64,000 nt of DNA from positions 1 to 64,000 of the forward strand of contig NZ_SNAA01000002.1 in NCBI RefSeq assembly GCF_004358695.1. Reading direction: 5' to 3'. This DNA comes from Palleronia sediminis (GTDB taxonomy: Bacteria; Pseudomonadota; Alphaproteobacteria; Rhodobacterales; Rhodobacteraceae). Shown one piece after another: positions 18,001-26,196 of this stretch. The notes below the pieces were generated by a model. It was not told the origin of the DNA. It did not search any database and saw only the letters and a program-made list of their open reading frames with translations. Within the stretch, counting starts at the first letter, position 1. Each line of letters opens with the position of its first letter. The position numbers and the translations under genes are program-made.

Positions 18001-21000
18001 GCGAACAAGCCACCCGCGTCACCTGGGAGCCGGGCGCCCGCCGCCTGACATTCTCGGTCGAGACGCAGGGCGGGTGGAGCCTCGTCGCCGTGGCCTCGGT
18101 CTGGACGCTGGCCGATCCCGCGCCACCCCCGCTTGTTCTCGCAGAGGGCGACCAGGACGCCGCGCCGATCTACGATGCGCTTTGCCGCGCGGGGCTCAAC
18201 TTCGGGCCGGCCTTCCGGCTACTCGATCGCGGTCACGTCGATGGCGATACCTGCGACGCGTGGCTCGGGGCCGACGCCCCCGAGACGGCCGAGCGCCGGA
18301 TGGCGGTGCTCGACGCGCTGCTGCACGCGGTGAGCCCGCTGCTCGAGGGGACCGATCTGATCGTGGACCGGCCGACCGTTCCGCGGCGTTACGGCCGGGT
18401 CCGGCAATTCTCGGATGCCATGCCCCGCGCCATCCGGATCCGCCTGCTCAGCGTCTGGGAGGACGGGCTTTGCGCGGATGCGAGCCTCGTCGATGCCGAG
18501 GGGCGGGTCGTGCTCACCATCGAGGAGTTGCGCGGGCAGGTGCTGGGGCGCGGGGACGCCGCCCTGCGCGATCTGTGGGACGAGGTCGAGATCCCCTGCG
18601 CGGGGCAGGCCGCCCCCGTGCTGGGCCCCGCCGTCGCGGAAAGCCGTGCGCCCGCAGACGCGCCGCCCGGCGATCTCGCCATCCTGCGCCGTGCCATCGG
18701 GCATCGCATGGCCTGGGACCGGCTGACCGGGGCGCTGTCTGGCCAGGGTGATGCCGACGGGGCGGCGGGCGTCGCGCTCGACCTGCTCATGAGCGTGGGC
18801 GCAGCCCGGATGGACGCGGATGGCATGCCCGAACTGGCGCAGACACCGCCTTGGCCCGATCTCGATACGCTAGCCCATCTGCTCGCCCGGCAGGAACCGG
18901 GCGCCGCGCTCGAGCTGCGCGCCGCGCTCGATCGGCCGGGCGACGCGACAGCCGCCCGCCCCGCCCCGGACCGGCGTCTCGCGCAACGGGCCGCGCGGCT
19001 CCTGCGGGCGGTCGGGGAGGCGCCGCCGCGCTGGATCGTGCTTGCCGGTGATGTCAGCGTGGCGCTGCTCGCTGCCGCGCAGGGGCTCGGCGCGCATGTC
19101 ACGGTGGCCGCGCCGGATGCGGGGGCGCTCGATCTGCTGCGGGGGCGGCTGCATGGCGCCCAAGGCGTCCGCTTTGCGACGCTCGACGCGCTTGCGGGGC
19201 GCGCGGATCTGCTGGTCGGTGTCGACCTGGCCCGCGGCTGGGCCGTCGATGCGGCCGAGCGTCTGGCCGCGCTGGTCGCGCCGGGCGGCGAGATCCTGAC
19301 CCTCGACGAGGCGCCGGACGCCTTCGCGCTGATGACGGGGCGCCACGGCTCGGCCGGTTCGGTCGACCGGCTCGCGGCGGGGATCGCACGCGCGGGGCTG
19401 ACGCTCGATCTCGGGGCCGACCGCGATAACGGCGCGATCCTGATCGGGCACGGCGTCGCGCCCGAGGCGCCCCGCTCGGCCCCGCCGGCCTTCGAGATAT
19501 CCGGCACGGGGCCGCTGGCCGAGGCGCTGGGCCGCGATGGCACGGGCGATCCGGTGGCTCGCGTTGCCGTGGTGCCCGGCACCGCGGGCGTCGCGGCCGC
19601 GCTGGAACGGGCGCGCGCCTTTCTGGCCGAGACGCCACCGGACCGGCCCGCATGGATCGTGGCGGAATGCGATGCGGTCGTCGCCGCCGAGCTGACCGGA
19701 TGGCGGCGCGTGGCCGTGAACGAGCTGGGTCGCGATCTGCGCGTGGCAAGCGTCGCGCCCGGCGGCGACCCGTCGCTTTTGCGCCGCGCGATGGCAGAGG
19801 GCCGCGAGCACGAGATCCGCGTCGAGGGCGCGACCTGCACCACCCCGCGCGCGATCCCGCTGCCGGACGCCCCGGACGGCCACGAGGCACGCCGCCTCGT
19901 CGTCGCCCGGCGCAGCGCCGCGCTGGATGGGCTGCGGTGGCGCGCGATCCCGCGCCGCGCCCCCGCGCCGCACGAGGTCGAGATCGCCGTGGCGGCCACC
20001 GGCCTCAATTTCCGCGACGTGATGTGGGCGCAGGGGCTCTTGCCGCAGGATGCGCTCGAGGGCGGGGCGGCGGGTACCGCGCTGGGGCTGGAATGCGCCG
20101 GCGTCGTGCTGCGCGCGGGCGATGCCTCGGGGTTCGCGCCCGGCGATCGCGTCATGGCGCTGGGGGCGCATGGTTTCGCCAGCCATGTCACGCTGCCGGC
20201 GGATAGCTGCGGGCGGCTGCCCGAGTGGCTCGACTTCGAACAGGCCGCGGGCATCCCCGTGGTCTTTCAGACCGCCGATTACGCGCTGCGCGACGTGGCG
20301 CGGCTCGCACCCGGCGAGACCGTGCTGATCCATGGCGCGGCGGGCGGCGTGGGGCTCGCCGCCATCCAGATCGCGCAGGCCATCGGGGCGCGCATCCTCG
20401 CCACCGCCGGCAGCCCGGCCAAGCGCCGCTATCTCTCGGGCCTGGGCGTGGCGCAGGTTTTCGACAGCCGTTCCCTGGCGTTCGAGCGCGCGGTGAAGGA
20501 GGCCACGGACGGCGCGGGGGTCGACGTGGTGCTGAACGCGCTCGCAGGCGAGGCGATGGAGCGCAGCATTGCCTGCCTCGCCCCGTTCGGGCGGTTCCTC
20601 GAACTGGGCAAGCGCGATTTCGTCGCCGATACGCCCATCGGGTTGCGCGCGCTGCGGCGCAACATCAGCTATCACGCCATCGACCTCGATCAGCTTGCGG
20701 CGCTGCGCCCCGAAAGGGTGCGCCGCGTGATGGAGCGTGTCTGCGCGGGCTTCGTCGAAGGGTCGCTGACCCCGCTGCCGGTCGAGGTCTTTCCCGCCGA
20801 GGATGCCGAGACCGCTTTCCGGCACATGCAGCGCGCGGGCCATCTCGGCAAGCTGGTGATCCGCGCGCCCGAGCCGCCCCCCGGCAACCCCGCGCGACCC
20901 GAGGCCCGCGCCCTTGCCGGGCGCTGGCTGATCGTGGGCGGGACGCAGGGTTTCGGCCTTGCCACGGCCGAATGGCTGGCGGCGCAGGGCCCTTGCGAGC

Positions 21001-22097
21001 TGTGGCTGGCCAGTCGCGGCGGGCGGATCGACGAGGCGGGGCGCGCGCGGCTGGCGCAGGCCGGGGCACGGGTTCATGCCGTGTCGCTCGACGTCACGGA
21101 CAGGGATGCGGTGGCCGCGCTTGGCACGCGGATCGCGACGCAGGCGGGGCCGCTCGACGGGATCGTTCACGCCGCCATGGTGCTGCATGACGGGATCCTT
21201 GCCACGCTGGACGATGCCGCGATGGCGCCGGTTCTGCGCGCCAAGCTCGACGGTGCCGAGGCGCTGGCCGCGCTGGCCGATGCGCAGGACGTGGGGCATT
21301 TCTGGCTCTATGCCTCGGTCGCGGGGCGGTTCGGCAATCCGGGCCAGGCGCCCTATGCCGCCGCGAACCGCGCGCTCGAGGCCATGGCCCGGACCCGCCG
21401 GGACGCCGGCAAACCCGCGCTGGCCGTGGCCTGGGGGCCCATCGGCGATACCGGCTACCTGTCCCGCACGCCCGATGTGGCGAAACACGCCGACAGGCTC
21501 GGGCCGTTGATGTCGGCGCGTGATGCGTTGGACCGGTTGGGCGGTGTCCTCGCCACGCGGCCTGACCTTGCCACCGTCACCATCGCGCCGGCAAGCTGGG
21601 GGCGGGTGGCCAAGGGGCTCGGCGTGCTGCGCGGTCCGCTTTTCGATCTCGTGGACATGCGGGGCGGCGCGGCGGGCGAGGCCACGCTCGACCTGGCGGC
21701 GATGGTGGCCGGGATGGGCGAGACGGCGGCGCGCAAGGCCGTGCTCGACATGCTGGTGATCGAGACGGCGCGCATCCTGCACATGACCCCCGAAGAGATC
21801 GACCCGCTCCGCCCGCTCGAAGAGATGGGTTTCGACAGCCTGCTGGCGATGAGCCTCAAGCTGACCATCGAGGACCGGATCGGGGCGCCTCTCTCCGGGT
21901 CCGGGATGCGGGCGGGGCTGAACCTTACCCATCTCGTGCGCGCACTGTTCGAGGGCGCGCGGGGCGATGGCGCATTGGCCGAAGAGGCGGCTTTCGTCGG
22001 GCGCAACGTGGTCGCGGACGAGGTGGACGAACGCCAGCGCGCCGCGATCCTCGACGAGGTCGAGACGGCGGTGGATCTCTATGCCGAAACCGACTGA
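15003..22097 (+). CDS. Reducing type I polyketide/fatty-acid synthase, RkpA-like (KS-AT-DH-psMT-ER-KR-ACP)
   Basis: A 2364-residue single-module synthase. Ketosynthase: about residues 36-460, with Cys205 (DTACSS), His340 (EAHGTG) and His378 (KSNFGHLE). Acyltransferase: about 560-850, Ser650 in GHSAGE and His753. Dehydratase: about 920-1170, His953 (HVVQGEVWLP) and Asp1104 (DALLH). A region near 1340-1430 resembles a methyltransferase without a proper SAM loop. Enoylreductase: about 1640-1960 (LNFRDVMWAQG; HGAAGGVGLA). Ketoreductase: about 1975-2180, Ser2105 and Tyr2118. ACP: Ser2279 in GFDSL. There is no thioesterase; the downstream oxoamine synthase probably releases the chain. The parallel is Sinorhizobium RkpA. 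The GTG start has no ribosome site; TTG at 15081, after GGGGA, is an alternative. Confidence 0.93.
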   Translation: MPDVKTGAGRGKGRDAAVASSFGELRLKIQGKDPAAVAVLGYACRLPGADSVAEAWDVLREGRCTVSEIPEDRWTSLRYLDPSGANRGRSLVRAAGIVEDVWSFDANLFGISPREAEGMDPQQRMMLEVAHRAMDHAGVDPHALEPARVGVYVGASNPDHMTIAMLDPRRIDAFSGLGNTLSLLSNRISYHWNFHGPSYTVDTACSSAMVALDRARRDIADELIDTAIVGGVNALLSPMAFVAFSAAGMLSPRGLCRAFAEDPDGYVRAEGAVAFVLQREDVARAAGRRVRSILAGTGVSTDGRTVGVAVPSERRQADLVASVLAAARVAPDELAFAEAHGTGTAVGDPREALSLGRSVGMQRDRPLPIGSAKSNFGHLEPAAGLLGLLKCQLALEHGLLPATLHAETPNPEIDFAGLNLSVAQAPIEIAARGRPWAGLVNSFGFGGANATAVLTQPGAQPVAAGRVPMPPALMLSAGSPASLERLARAWRDRAATVPEGLAGAVAGANRHIGRLRHRLVAPAGDADALGVALTGWLDGESGPRAPVRRAEAVGRDAPVAFVFCGNGAVHEGMAREIYEGDPIFAATIAEIADLAGPIEGRGLVDHLCAPEDGAYRGGLVAQSLLFAVQMGLVEAMAARGLRPGAVLGHSAGEIAAATVAGHLSRDEALGLIRTRCASVEALRGQGGMAALGVGRAAAQGLIDRLGLALEIGAENAPDNVTLTGPVPALETALRRARADGIAGKLLAMDYPYHSRLLDPSEAMFMAGLPAFGQTPPRAADAPAFVSGWQGAMAVEPLRGAYWWGNTRNPVAFRDGMQTLIDQGYRIAVEIGPRPVLQRDMRDCFAAQGERAAVIATLREGAGGPSDAVSFVRSALAAGGRVDEDVVLGPARPFTGDLPDYPFDRQLYHHLSPGMLLLPGRADDHPFLGWQDRQDDLHWTGSLSLARMPWLADHVVQGEVWLPGTAILVALTEAGRRALGRDRVELRNLEILQSVRLEPAREQATRVTWEPGARRLTFSVETQGGWSLVAVASVWTLADPAPPPLVLAEGDQDAAPIYDALCRAGLNFGPAFRLLDRGHVDGDTCDAWLGADAPETAERRMAVLDALLHAVSPLLEGTDLIVDRPTVPRRYGRVRQFSDAMPRAIRIRLLSVWEDGLCADASLVDAEGRVVLTIEELRGQVLGRGDAALRDLWDEVEIPCAGQAAPVLGPAVAESRAPADAPPGDLAILRRAIGHRMAWDRLTGALSGQGDADGAAGVALDLLMSVGAARMDADGMPELAQTPPWPDLDTLAHLLARQEPGAALELRAALDRPGDATAARPAPDRRLAQRAARLLRAVGEAPPRWIVLAGDVSVALLAAAQGLGAHVTVAAPDAGALDLLRGRLHGAQGVRFATLDALAGRADLLVGVDLARGWAVDAAERLAALVAPGGEILTLDEAPDAFALMTGRHGSAGSVDRLAAGIARAGLTLDLGADRDNGAILIGHGVAPEAPRSAPPAFEISGTGPLAEALGRDGTGDPVARVAVVPGTAGVAAALERARAFLAETPPDRPAWIVAECDAVVAAELTGWRRVAVNELGRDLRVASVAPGGDPSLLRRAMAEGREHEIRVEGATCTTPRAIPLPDAPDGHEARRLVVARRSAALDGLRWRAIPRRAPAPHEVEIAVAATGLNFRDVMWAQGLLPQDALEGGAAGTALGLECAGVVLRAGDASGFAPGDRVMALGAHGFASHVTLPADSCGRLPEWLDFEQAAGIPVVFQTADYALRDVARLAPGETVLIHGAAGGVGLAAIQIAQAIGARILATAGSPAKRRYLSGLGVAQVFDSRSLAFERAVKEATDGAGVDVVLNALAGEAMERSIACLAPFGRFLELGKRDFVADTPIGLRALRRNISYHAIDLDQLAALRPERVRRVMERVCAGFVEGSLTPLPVEVFPAEDAETAFRHMQRAGHLGKLVIRAPEPPPGNPARPEARALAGRWLIVGGTQGFGLATAEWLAAQGPCELWLASRGGRIDEAGRARLAQAGARVHAVSLDVTDRDAVAALGTRIATQAGPLDGIVHAAMVLHDGILATLDDAAMAPVLRAKLDGAEALAALADAQDVGHFWLYASVAGRFGNPGQAPYAAANRALEAMARTRRDAGKPALAVAWGPIGDTGYLSRTPDVAKHADRLGPLMSARDALDRLGGVLATRPDLATVTIAPASWGRVAKGLGVLRGPLFDLVDMRGGAAGEATLDLAAMVAGMGETAARKAVLDMLVIETARILHMTPEEIDPLRPLEEMGFDSLLAMSLKLTIEDRIGAPLSGSGMRAGLNLTHLVRALFEGARGDGALAEEAAFVGRNVVADEVDERQRAAILDEVETAVDLYAETD

Positions 22098-23382
22098 TCC
22101 GGGCGCATCGGACACCATGGCGCGGCTGCGCGCCGAGGTGGGCGTCGCGGGTCGCGCGGCCGCGCCCGAGCCGCCTGCCGATCCGACGCGGTTCGACACG
22201 CTGCCCGCCTTTCGCCAGTTCAAGCTGATCGAGGCCGCGGGCAAGGCGCTGGGTCTGCGCTCGCCCTATTTCCGGCAGGCCGAGGCGGTCGACGGGCCGC
22301 GCGTTCGGATCGGCGGCCGCTGGATCACCGGCTTTGCCAGCTACGACTACCTGTCGATCAACCGCTCCCCCGCCATCGCCGAGGCCGTGGCCGCGGCCGC
22401 GCGCGACTGGGGCGGGTCGGCCACCGGGTCGCGCATCGGCGGGGGCGAATGCACCTATCACGAGGCGCTCGAGACCGCCCTGGCCGCGTTTCTGGGCACC
22501 GAGGCCGCGCTGACCTTCGTATCGGGCCATGCCACGAACGAGGCGATCCTGCGCACGCTCACCGGGCCCGGCGACCTGATCGTGATGGACGAGCTGTGCC
22601 ATAATTCGATCTACGAGGGCGCGCGCGCCTCGGGCGCGGCCTGGATCACCTTTCCGCATAACGACTGGGCGAGGGCGGCGGCGCGCCTGTCCGAGATCCG
22701 GCACCGCCACGACCGCGCCCTCGTCATCGTCGAGGGGCTTTACTCGATGGATGGCGACACGCCCGACCTTGCCCGCTTTGTCGAGTTGAAACGGGAACAC
22801 CGCGCCTGGCTGATGGTGGACGAGGCCCATTCCATCGGCGTGCTGGGCGCGACCGGCCGCGGGCTGTGCGAGGCGGCGGGCGTGTCGCGCGATGCTATCG
22901 ACATCACCATGGGCACTTTGTCGAAATCCCTCAGCGCCTGCGGCGGCGTGGTCGCGGGCCGCCGCACGCTGATCGACCTGCTCAGGCACGCGGCGCCGGG
23001 ATCGGTCTATTCGGTGGCGATGGCGCCCTCGGTCGCCGCGGCCGCGCGCGCCGCGCTCGCGCTGATCGAGGCCGAGCCAGAGCGGCTGGCCCGGCTTGCC
23101 GCCAACGGTCGGCATTTCCTTGCGACGGCGCGGCGGCTCGGGCTCGATTGCGGCACGGCCCAGGGCCATGCCATCGGCATCGTCATGGTGGGCGACTCGC
23201 TGCGCGCCGCCCGCGCGTCCGACGCGCTGTTCGCGCAGGGATACGCCGTGACCCCGGTGTTGGCTCCCGCGGTGCCCGACCGGGCCGCGCGGCTGCGACT
23301 GTTCCTGACCGCCGACCACCGACCCGAGCAGATCGACGACGTGCTGACGCGGATCGCCCGGCTGCTGGACGACCCCGCATGA
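22081..23382 (+). CDS. Alpha-oxoamine synthase (AONS/KBL/SPT family), RkpG-like
   Basis: A 433-residue PLP enzyme of the family that includes 8-amino-7-oxononanoate synthase, 2-amino-3-ketobutyrate CoA ligase and serine palmitoyltransferase. The PLP lysine is Lys282 (TLSKSLSACGG); Asp247 and His250 lie in VDEAHSIGVLG; the glycine-rich TGSRIGGGECTYHEALE is conserved. It joins an acyl thioester to an amino acid with loss of CO2. The gene overlaps the end of the synthase gene by 17 bases, so its acyl donor is most likely the ACP-bound chain. A biotin role is unlikely, as no other bio gene is nearby. The amino-acid substrate (Gly, Ala or Ser) cannot be read from the sequence. Confidence 0.9.
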   Translation: MPKPTDPGASDTMARLRAEVGVAGRAAAPEPPADPTRFDTLPAFRQFKLIEAAGKALGLRSPYFRQAEAVDGPRVRIGGRWITGFASYDYLSINRSPAIAEAVAAAARDWGGSATGSRIGGGECTYHEALETALAAFLGTEAALTFVSGHATNEAILRTLTGPGDLIVMDELCHNSIYEGARASGAAWITFPHNDWARAAARLSEIRHRHDRALVIVEGLYSMDGDTPDLARFVELKREHRAWLMVDEAHSIGVLGATGRGLCEAAGVSRDAIDITMGTLSKSLSACGGVVAGRRTLIDLLRHAAPGSVYSVAMAPSVAAAARAALALIEAEPERLARLAANGRHFLATARRLGLDCGTAQGHAIGIVMVGDSLRAARASDALFAQGYAVTPVLAPAVPDRAARLRLFLTADHRPEQIDDVLTRIARLLDDPA

Positions 23383-23413
23383 GCGGCACGGCACCCATTC
23401 CGCAGGCGGCGTG

Positions 23414-25222
23414 ATGGCGCGGCTGGTCCTGCATATCGGCGCCCACAAGACGGCGACCACCTATCTGCAGATGCGCTTTGCCCGCAATCGCAAGCGGCTC
23501 TTGCGGCATGGCGTGCTCTATCCCGAATGCGGCGGCAACGTGCATCATGCCTGCCTCGCGGGGCCATGGATCCGCACCCGCCTGCCCGAGACGCATTTCG
23601 GCGGCGAGACGCGCGATGCCCATTTCGCCCGCCTGGTTGCCGAATATGCGCGCCACCCCGGCACCGTCCTTCTGTCGGCCGAGGCGTTCTCGCGCCGTCT
23701 GCCCGACCCGGTCGATACGCGGGATCTGGCCGCGCGGCTGTCGGGGTTCGAGGATGTGCGCATCGTTCTGAGCCTGCGCGAACAGGCCGGGTTCCTGTCC
23801 TCGGTCTGGATGCAGCGCGCCCGAAACGCCGATTGCACCGCGGACCGCGGTGCCTTTGTCGCGCGGGTCATCGACACGGGGATGGCCCACGGGCTCGAGG
23901 CCGATTTCACGCCGCTCTATCGCCGTTATTCCGAGGCGTTCGGGGCGGGGGCGGTGCATGTGCTCGACTACGCCGATTTCCACGAGGCCCCGGACGGGCC
24001 GTTCGGCGAGTTCCTGCGCCTGCTGGGCGTCGCCGCGCCGGCCAGGCGCTTTGCCGATGTGAGCGAGGCGCAGGCGAACCGCTCTCCGCCGCCGCTGGCC
24101 TTCGAGCTTGCGCGCCGCGTGACCGCGCCCCATCCCCCGACGCCCGCCCGTGTCGACGCGGCCCGGACCGCGCTGCGCGCACGCGGCATCGACCGCACCA
24201 GCCTTCTGACCCGCGACGAGGCCGCGCGGCTCGCCAGTGCCTTCGGCCCGCGCAACCGGGCTTTGGTCGCGGCGGTGCGCGCGGGCGGCCAGCCCGAGTT
24301 CACATTTGCCATGCCCGATCCGCCCGGCGACATTGCCTATCTCGACGATCTGACGCCCGAGGATGTCGCGGCCGTCGAGGATGCGGCGCGCGATGCGGAT
24401 GCGCCGGGCCGGAGGGCTCCGTCGGCCGGTGCCGCGATCCTTACGGGGGCGAGCGGGGGGATCGGCGCGGCGCTGGCCCCGCTGCTGGCCGCGCGGCACC
24501 GGCCCATCCTGCTTTGCGGGCGCGACCGCGCGCGGCTCGAAACGGTGGCGCGCGCGGTGGGCCGCGCGGGCGGGCGGGCCGAGATCCTCGCCGCCGATCT
24601 GCGCGATCCGGGTTTCGCCGCGGGGCTCGCCGCCTTTGCCGAGGCCCATCCGGTCGCGCTGCTCGTCGTGGGGGCAGGGGTGACGGCCGGTCATCGCGAC
24701 GGGGTCGAACCGCCGGGGCAGGCCGCCCGCGTCGTCGGGGTGACGCTTGCGGGGGCCATCGCCACGGTCGAAGCGGTGCTGCCGGGCATGATCGCGCGCG
24801 GGCAGGGGCGCATCGCGCTGATTTCGTCCATCGCCGCGCTATCGCCCACGCCCCATTTGCTGAGCTACAGCGCCGCCAAGGCCGGGCTGTCGGGCTATGC
24901 CGCCGCGCTCGAACGCGCGGTCGCGGGGCGGGGGGTCGCGGTCAGCCTCGTTCTGCCGGGCTTTGTCGCCACACCGATGACCGCGCGCCATGGCGGCCCG
25001 ACGCCCTTTGTCATCACGCCGGACGACGCGGCGCGGCGCATCGCGCGCGGGCTTGCGCGGGGTCGGCGGCGGATCGTCTTTCCCCGGCGGCTGGCGCTGG
25101 CCGCACGCGCGCTCGAGGCGCTGCCCTGGCCCTTGCGCCGCCGCCTGCCGGCGGGCCGCGCGGTGCGGATCGCGCCCGACGCGGACGAGCGGGCCGGCAC
25201 CCGCCCGGCGCGCGACGCATGA
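23414..25222 (+). CDS. Fusion of a sulfotransferase-like domain with a short-chain dehydrogenase
   Basis: The 602-residue protein joins two enzymes. Residues 1 to about 325 are sulfotransferase-like, with the PAPS 5'-phosphosulfate loop HIGAHKTATTYLQ at residues 7-19. Residues about 340-600 form a classical SDR: cofactor loop TGASGGIGAALA near 343, catalytic Ser near 472, Tyr485 and Lys489 (YSAAK). RkpH, a free SDR, follows RkpG in Sinorhizobium; here it is fused to a sulfotransferase. Likely reactions are reduction of the 3-ketone left by the oxoamine synthase and transfer of sulfate to the lipid or sugar. A GTG at 23411 is an alternative start. It follows the previous gene by 31 bases and overlaps the next by 4. 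Confidence 0.85.
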   Translation: MARLVLHIGAHKTATTYLQMRFARNRKRLLRHGVLYPECGGNVHHACLAGPWIRTRLPETHFGGETRDAHFARLVAEYARHPGTVLLSAEAFSRRLPDPVDTRDLAARLSGFEDVRIVLSLREQAGFLSSVWMQRARNADCTADRGAFVARVIDTGMAHGLEADFTPLYRRYSEAFGAGAVHVLDYADFHEAPDGPFGEFLRLLGVAAPARRFADVSEAQANRSPPPLAFELARRVTAPHPPTPARVDAARTALRARGIDRTSLLTRDEAARLASAFGPRNRALVAAVRAGGQPEFTFAMPDPPGDIAYLDDLTPEDVAAVEDAARDADAPGRRAPSAGAAILTGASGGIGAALAPLLAARHRPILLCGRDRARLETVARAVGRAGGRAEILAADLRDPGFAAGLAAFAEAHPVALLVVGAGVTAGHRDGVEPPGQAARVVGVTLAGAIATVEAVLPGMIARGQGRIALISSIAALSPTPHLLSYSAAKAGLSGYAAALERAVAGRGVAVSLVLPGFVATPMTARHGGPTPFVITPDDAARRIARGLARGRRRIVFPRRLALAARALEALPWPLRRRLPAGRAVRIAPDADERAGTRPARDA

Positions 25223-26196
25223 GCCTGCGCGCCCTGTCGATACCGGACGCGACGGCGCCCGATGCGGGGCCGGGCCCCACGGCCGACCTATACCTGCGGT
25301 GGAGCTGTGCCGACCGGATCGCGCGGGGCGATCTGGTGGCGCTCGGGCCGACGCTGTTTCGCGCGGGCGGCACGCTGATCGTGCTGCGCCATGTCTCGGG
25401 GATGCGCGCCTTGCCCCCGCATGACCGCGTGATCCTGGTGGCCGATGACGACTGGCACGGTGGATTGTGGGACCGCACCCTGCCGCTGGCCTACCGGATG
25501 AAGCTCGCCCTGACCGAATGCCGCGACGCGTCGCGGGTCGAGGCCCGCGCGGATACGGTGCTCGTGTCGTCGGACCGGCTGGCGCGACTTTACGCGGCGC
25601 GGTTGCCGGGGCGGCGGATCGTTCGGATCGACCCCGCCTGGACGCCGCCGCAATCGGCGCCGGACGGGATCCGCGCCGATATTGCCTGGCTTGGCTCGCC
25701 GGCGCATGCGGGCGACCTGCGTCTTGCCATCGAGACGATCGAGCTTTGCCGGCAAGCGCGTCCGGGCCTGCGGGTGATCGTCGCCGGGGGCGCGCGGGTT
25801 CCGCGGCACTGGCGGCGCGACCCGCGTATCCTGCGCCTTCCCGACATGCCGTGGCCGCGCTGGCTGGCCTTTCTGCGGCGGGCGCGGATCGGGATTGTCC
25901 TCTATCCGCTGGCGCCCGGCGCGTTCAACGCCGCGCGCTCGGTCAACAAGCTGCTCGAGGCGGACCAGGTGGGCGCGGTGCTGCTCGCGTCCGACTGCTG
26001 GGCGGCGGGTCACGCGGCGGCGCGCGGCGGCTACTGCAAGCTGCTGGGCGACTCGCCGCGGGACTGGGCGGCGGCGGTGCTGGGGCTGATCGACGACCCG
26101 GAAACGCGGCAGCGGATCGCGGCCCGGACACGCGCGCATATCGCCGCCCGGCGGGGTCTCGCCACGCAGGCCGCGCTGTGGGAGGGGCTCTTGTGA
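25219..26196 (+). CDS. Glycosyltransferase-like protein (probable GT-B fold)
   Basis: The 325-residue protein looks like the C-terminal nucleotide-sugar half of a GT-B enzyme: IAWLGSPAHAGDLRLAIETI, then LRVIVAGGARVPRHW and the donor-site segment with FNAARSVNKLLEADQVGAVL. The N-terminal part (LYLRWSCADRIARGDLVALG) has no motif I recognise. The ATG overlaps the SDR stop by 4 bases and the stop overlaps the next start by 1. Its place in the lipid-carbohydrate operon suggests it adds a sugar to the lipid or growing glycan. Donor and acceptor are unknown. Confidence 0.65.
   Translation: MSLRALSIPDATAPDAGPGPTADLYLRWSCADRIARGDLVALGPTLFRAGGTLIVLRHVSGMRALPPHDRVILVADDDWHGGLWDRTLPLAYRMKLALTECRDASRVEARADTVLVSSDRLARLYAARLPGRRIVRIDPAWTPPQSAPDGIRADIAWLGSPAHAGDLRLAIETIELCRQARPGLRVIVAGGARVPRHWRRDPRILRLPDMPWPRWLAFLRRARIGIVLYPLAPGAFNAARSVNKLLEADQVGAVLLASDCWAAGHAAARGGYCKLLGDSPRDWAAAVLGLIDDPETRQRIAARTRAHIAARRGLATQAALWEGLL

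Noticed and set aside
14979-18008. 1009-residue open frame on the minus strand opposite the PKS
   Set aside because: Long antisense frames are expected at this GC content. The composition is arginine/proline/glycine rich with no domain, and the plus strand carries complete KS and AT motifs.
18870-22244. 1124-residue minus-strand frame opposite the PKS ER-KR-ACP part
   Set aside because: Same reason; it also runs across the end of the PKS gene and into the oxoamine synthase gene without any recognisable motif.
22081-23382. Biotin synthesis gene bioF
   Set aside because: The family fits, but there are no other bio genes, and the gene overlaps a PKS and precedes an SDR fusion, as in the rkp region.
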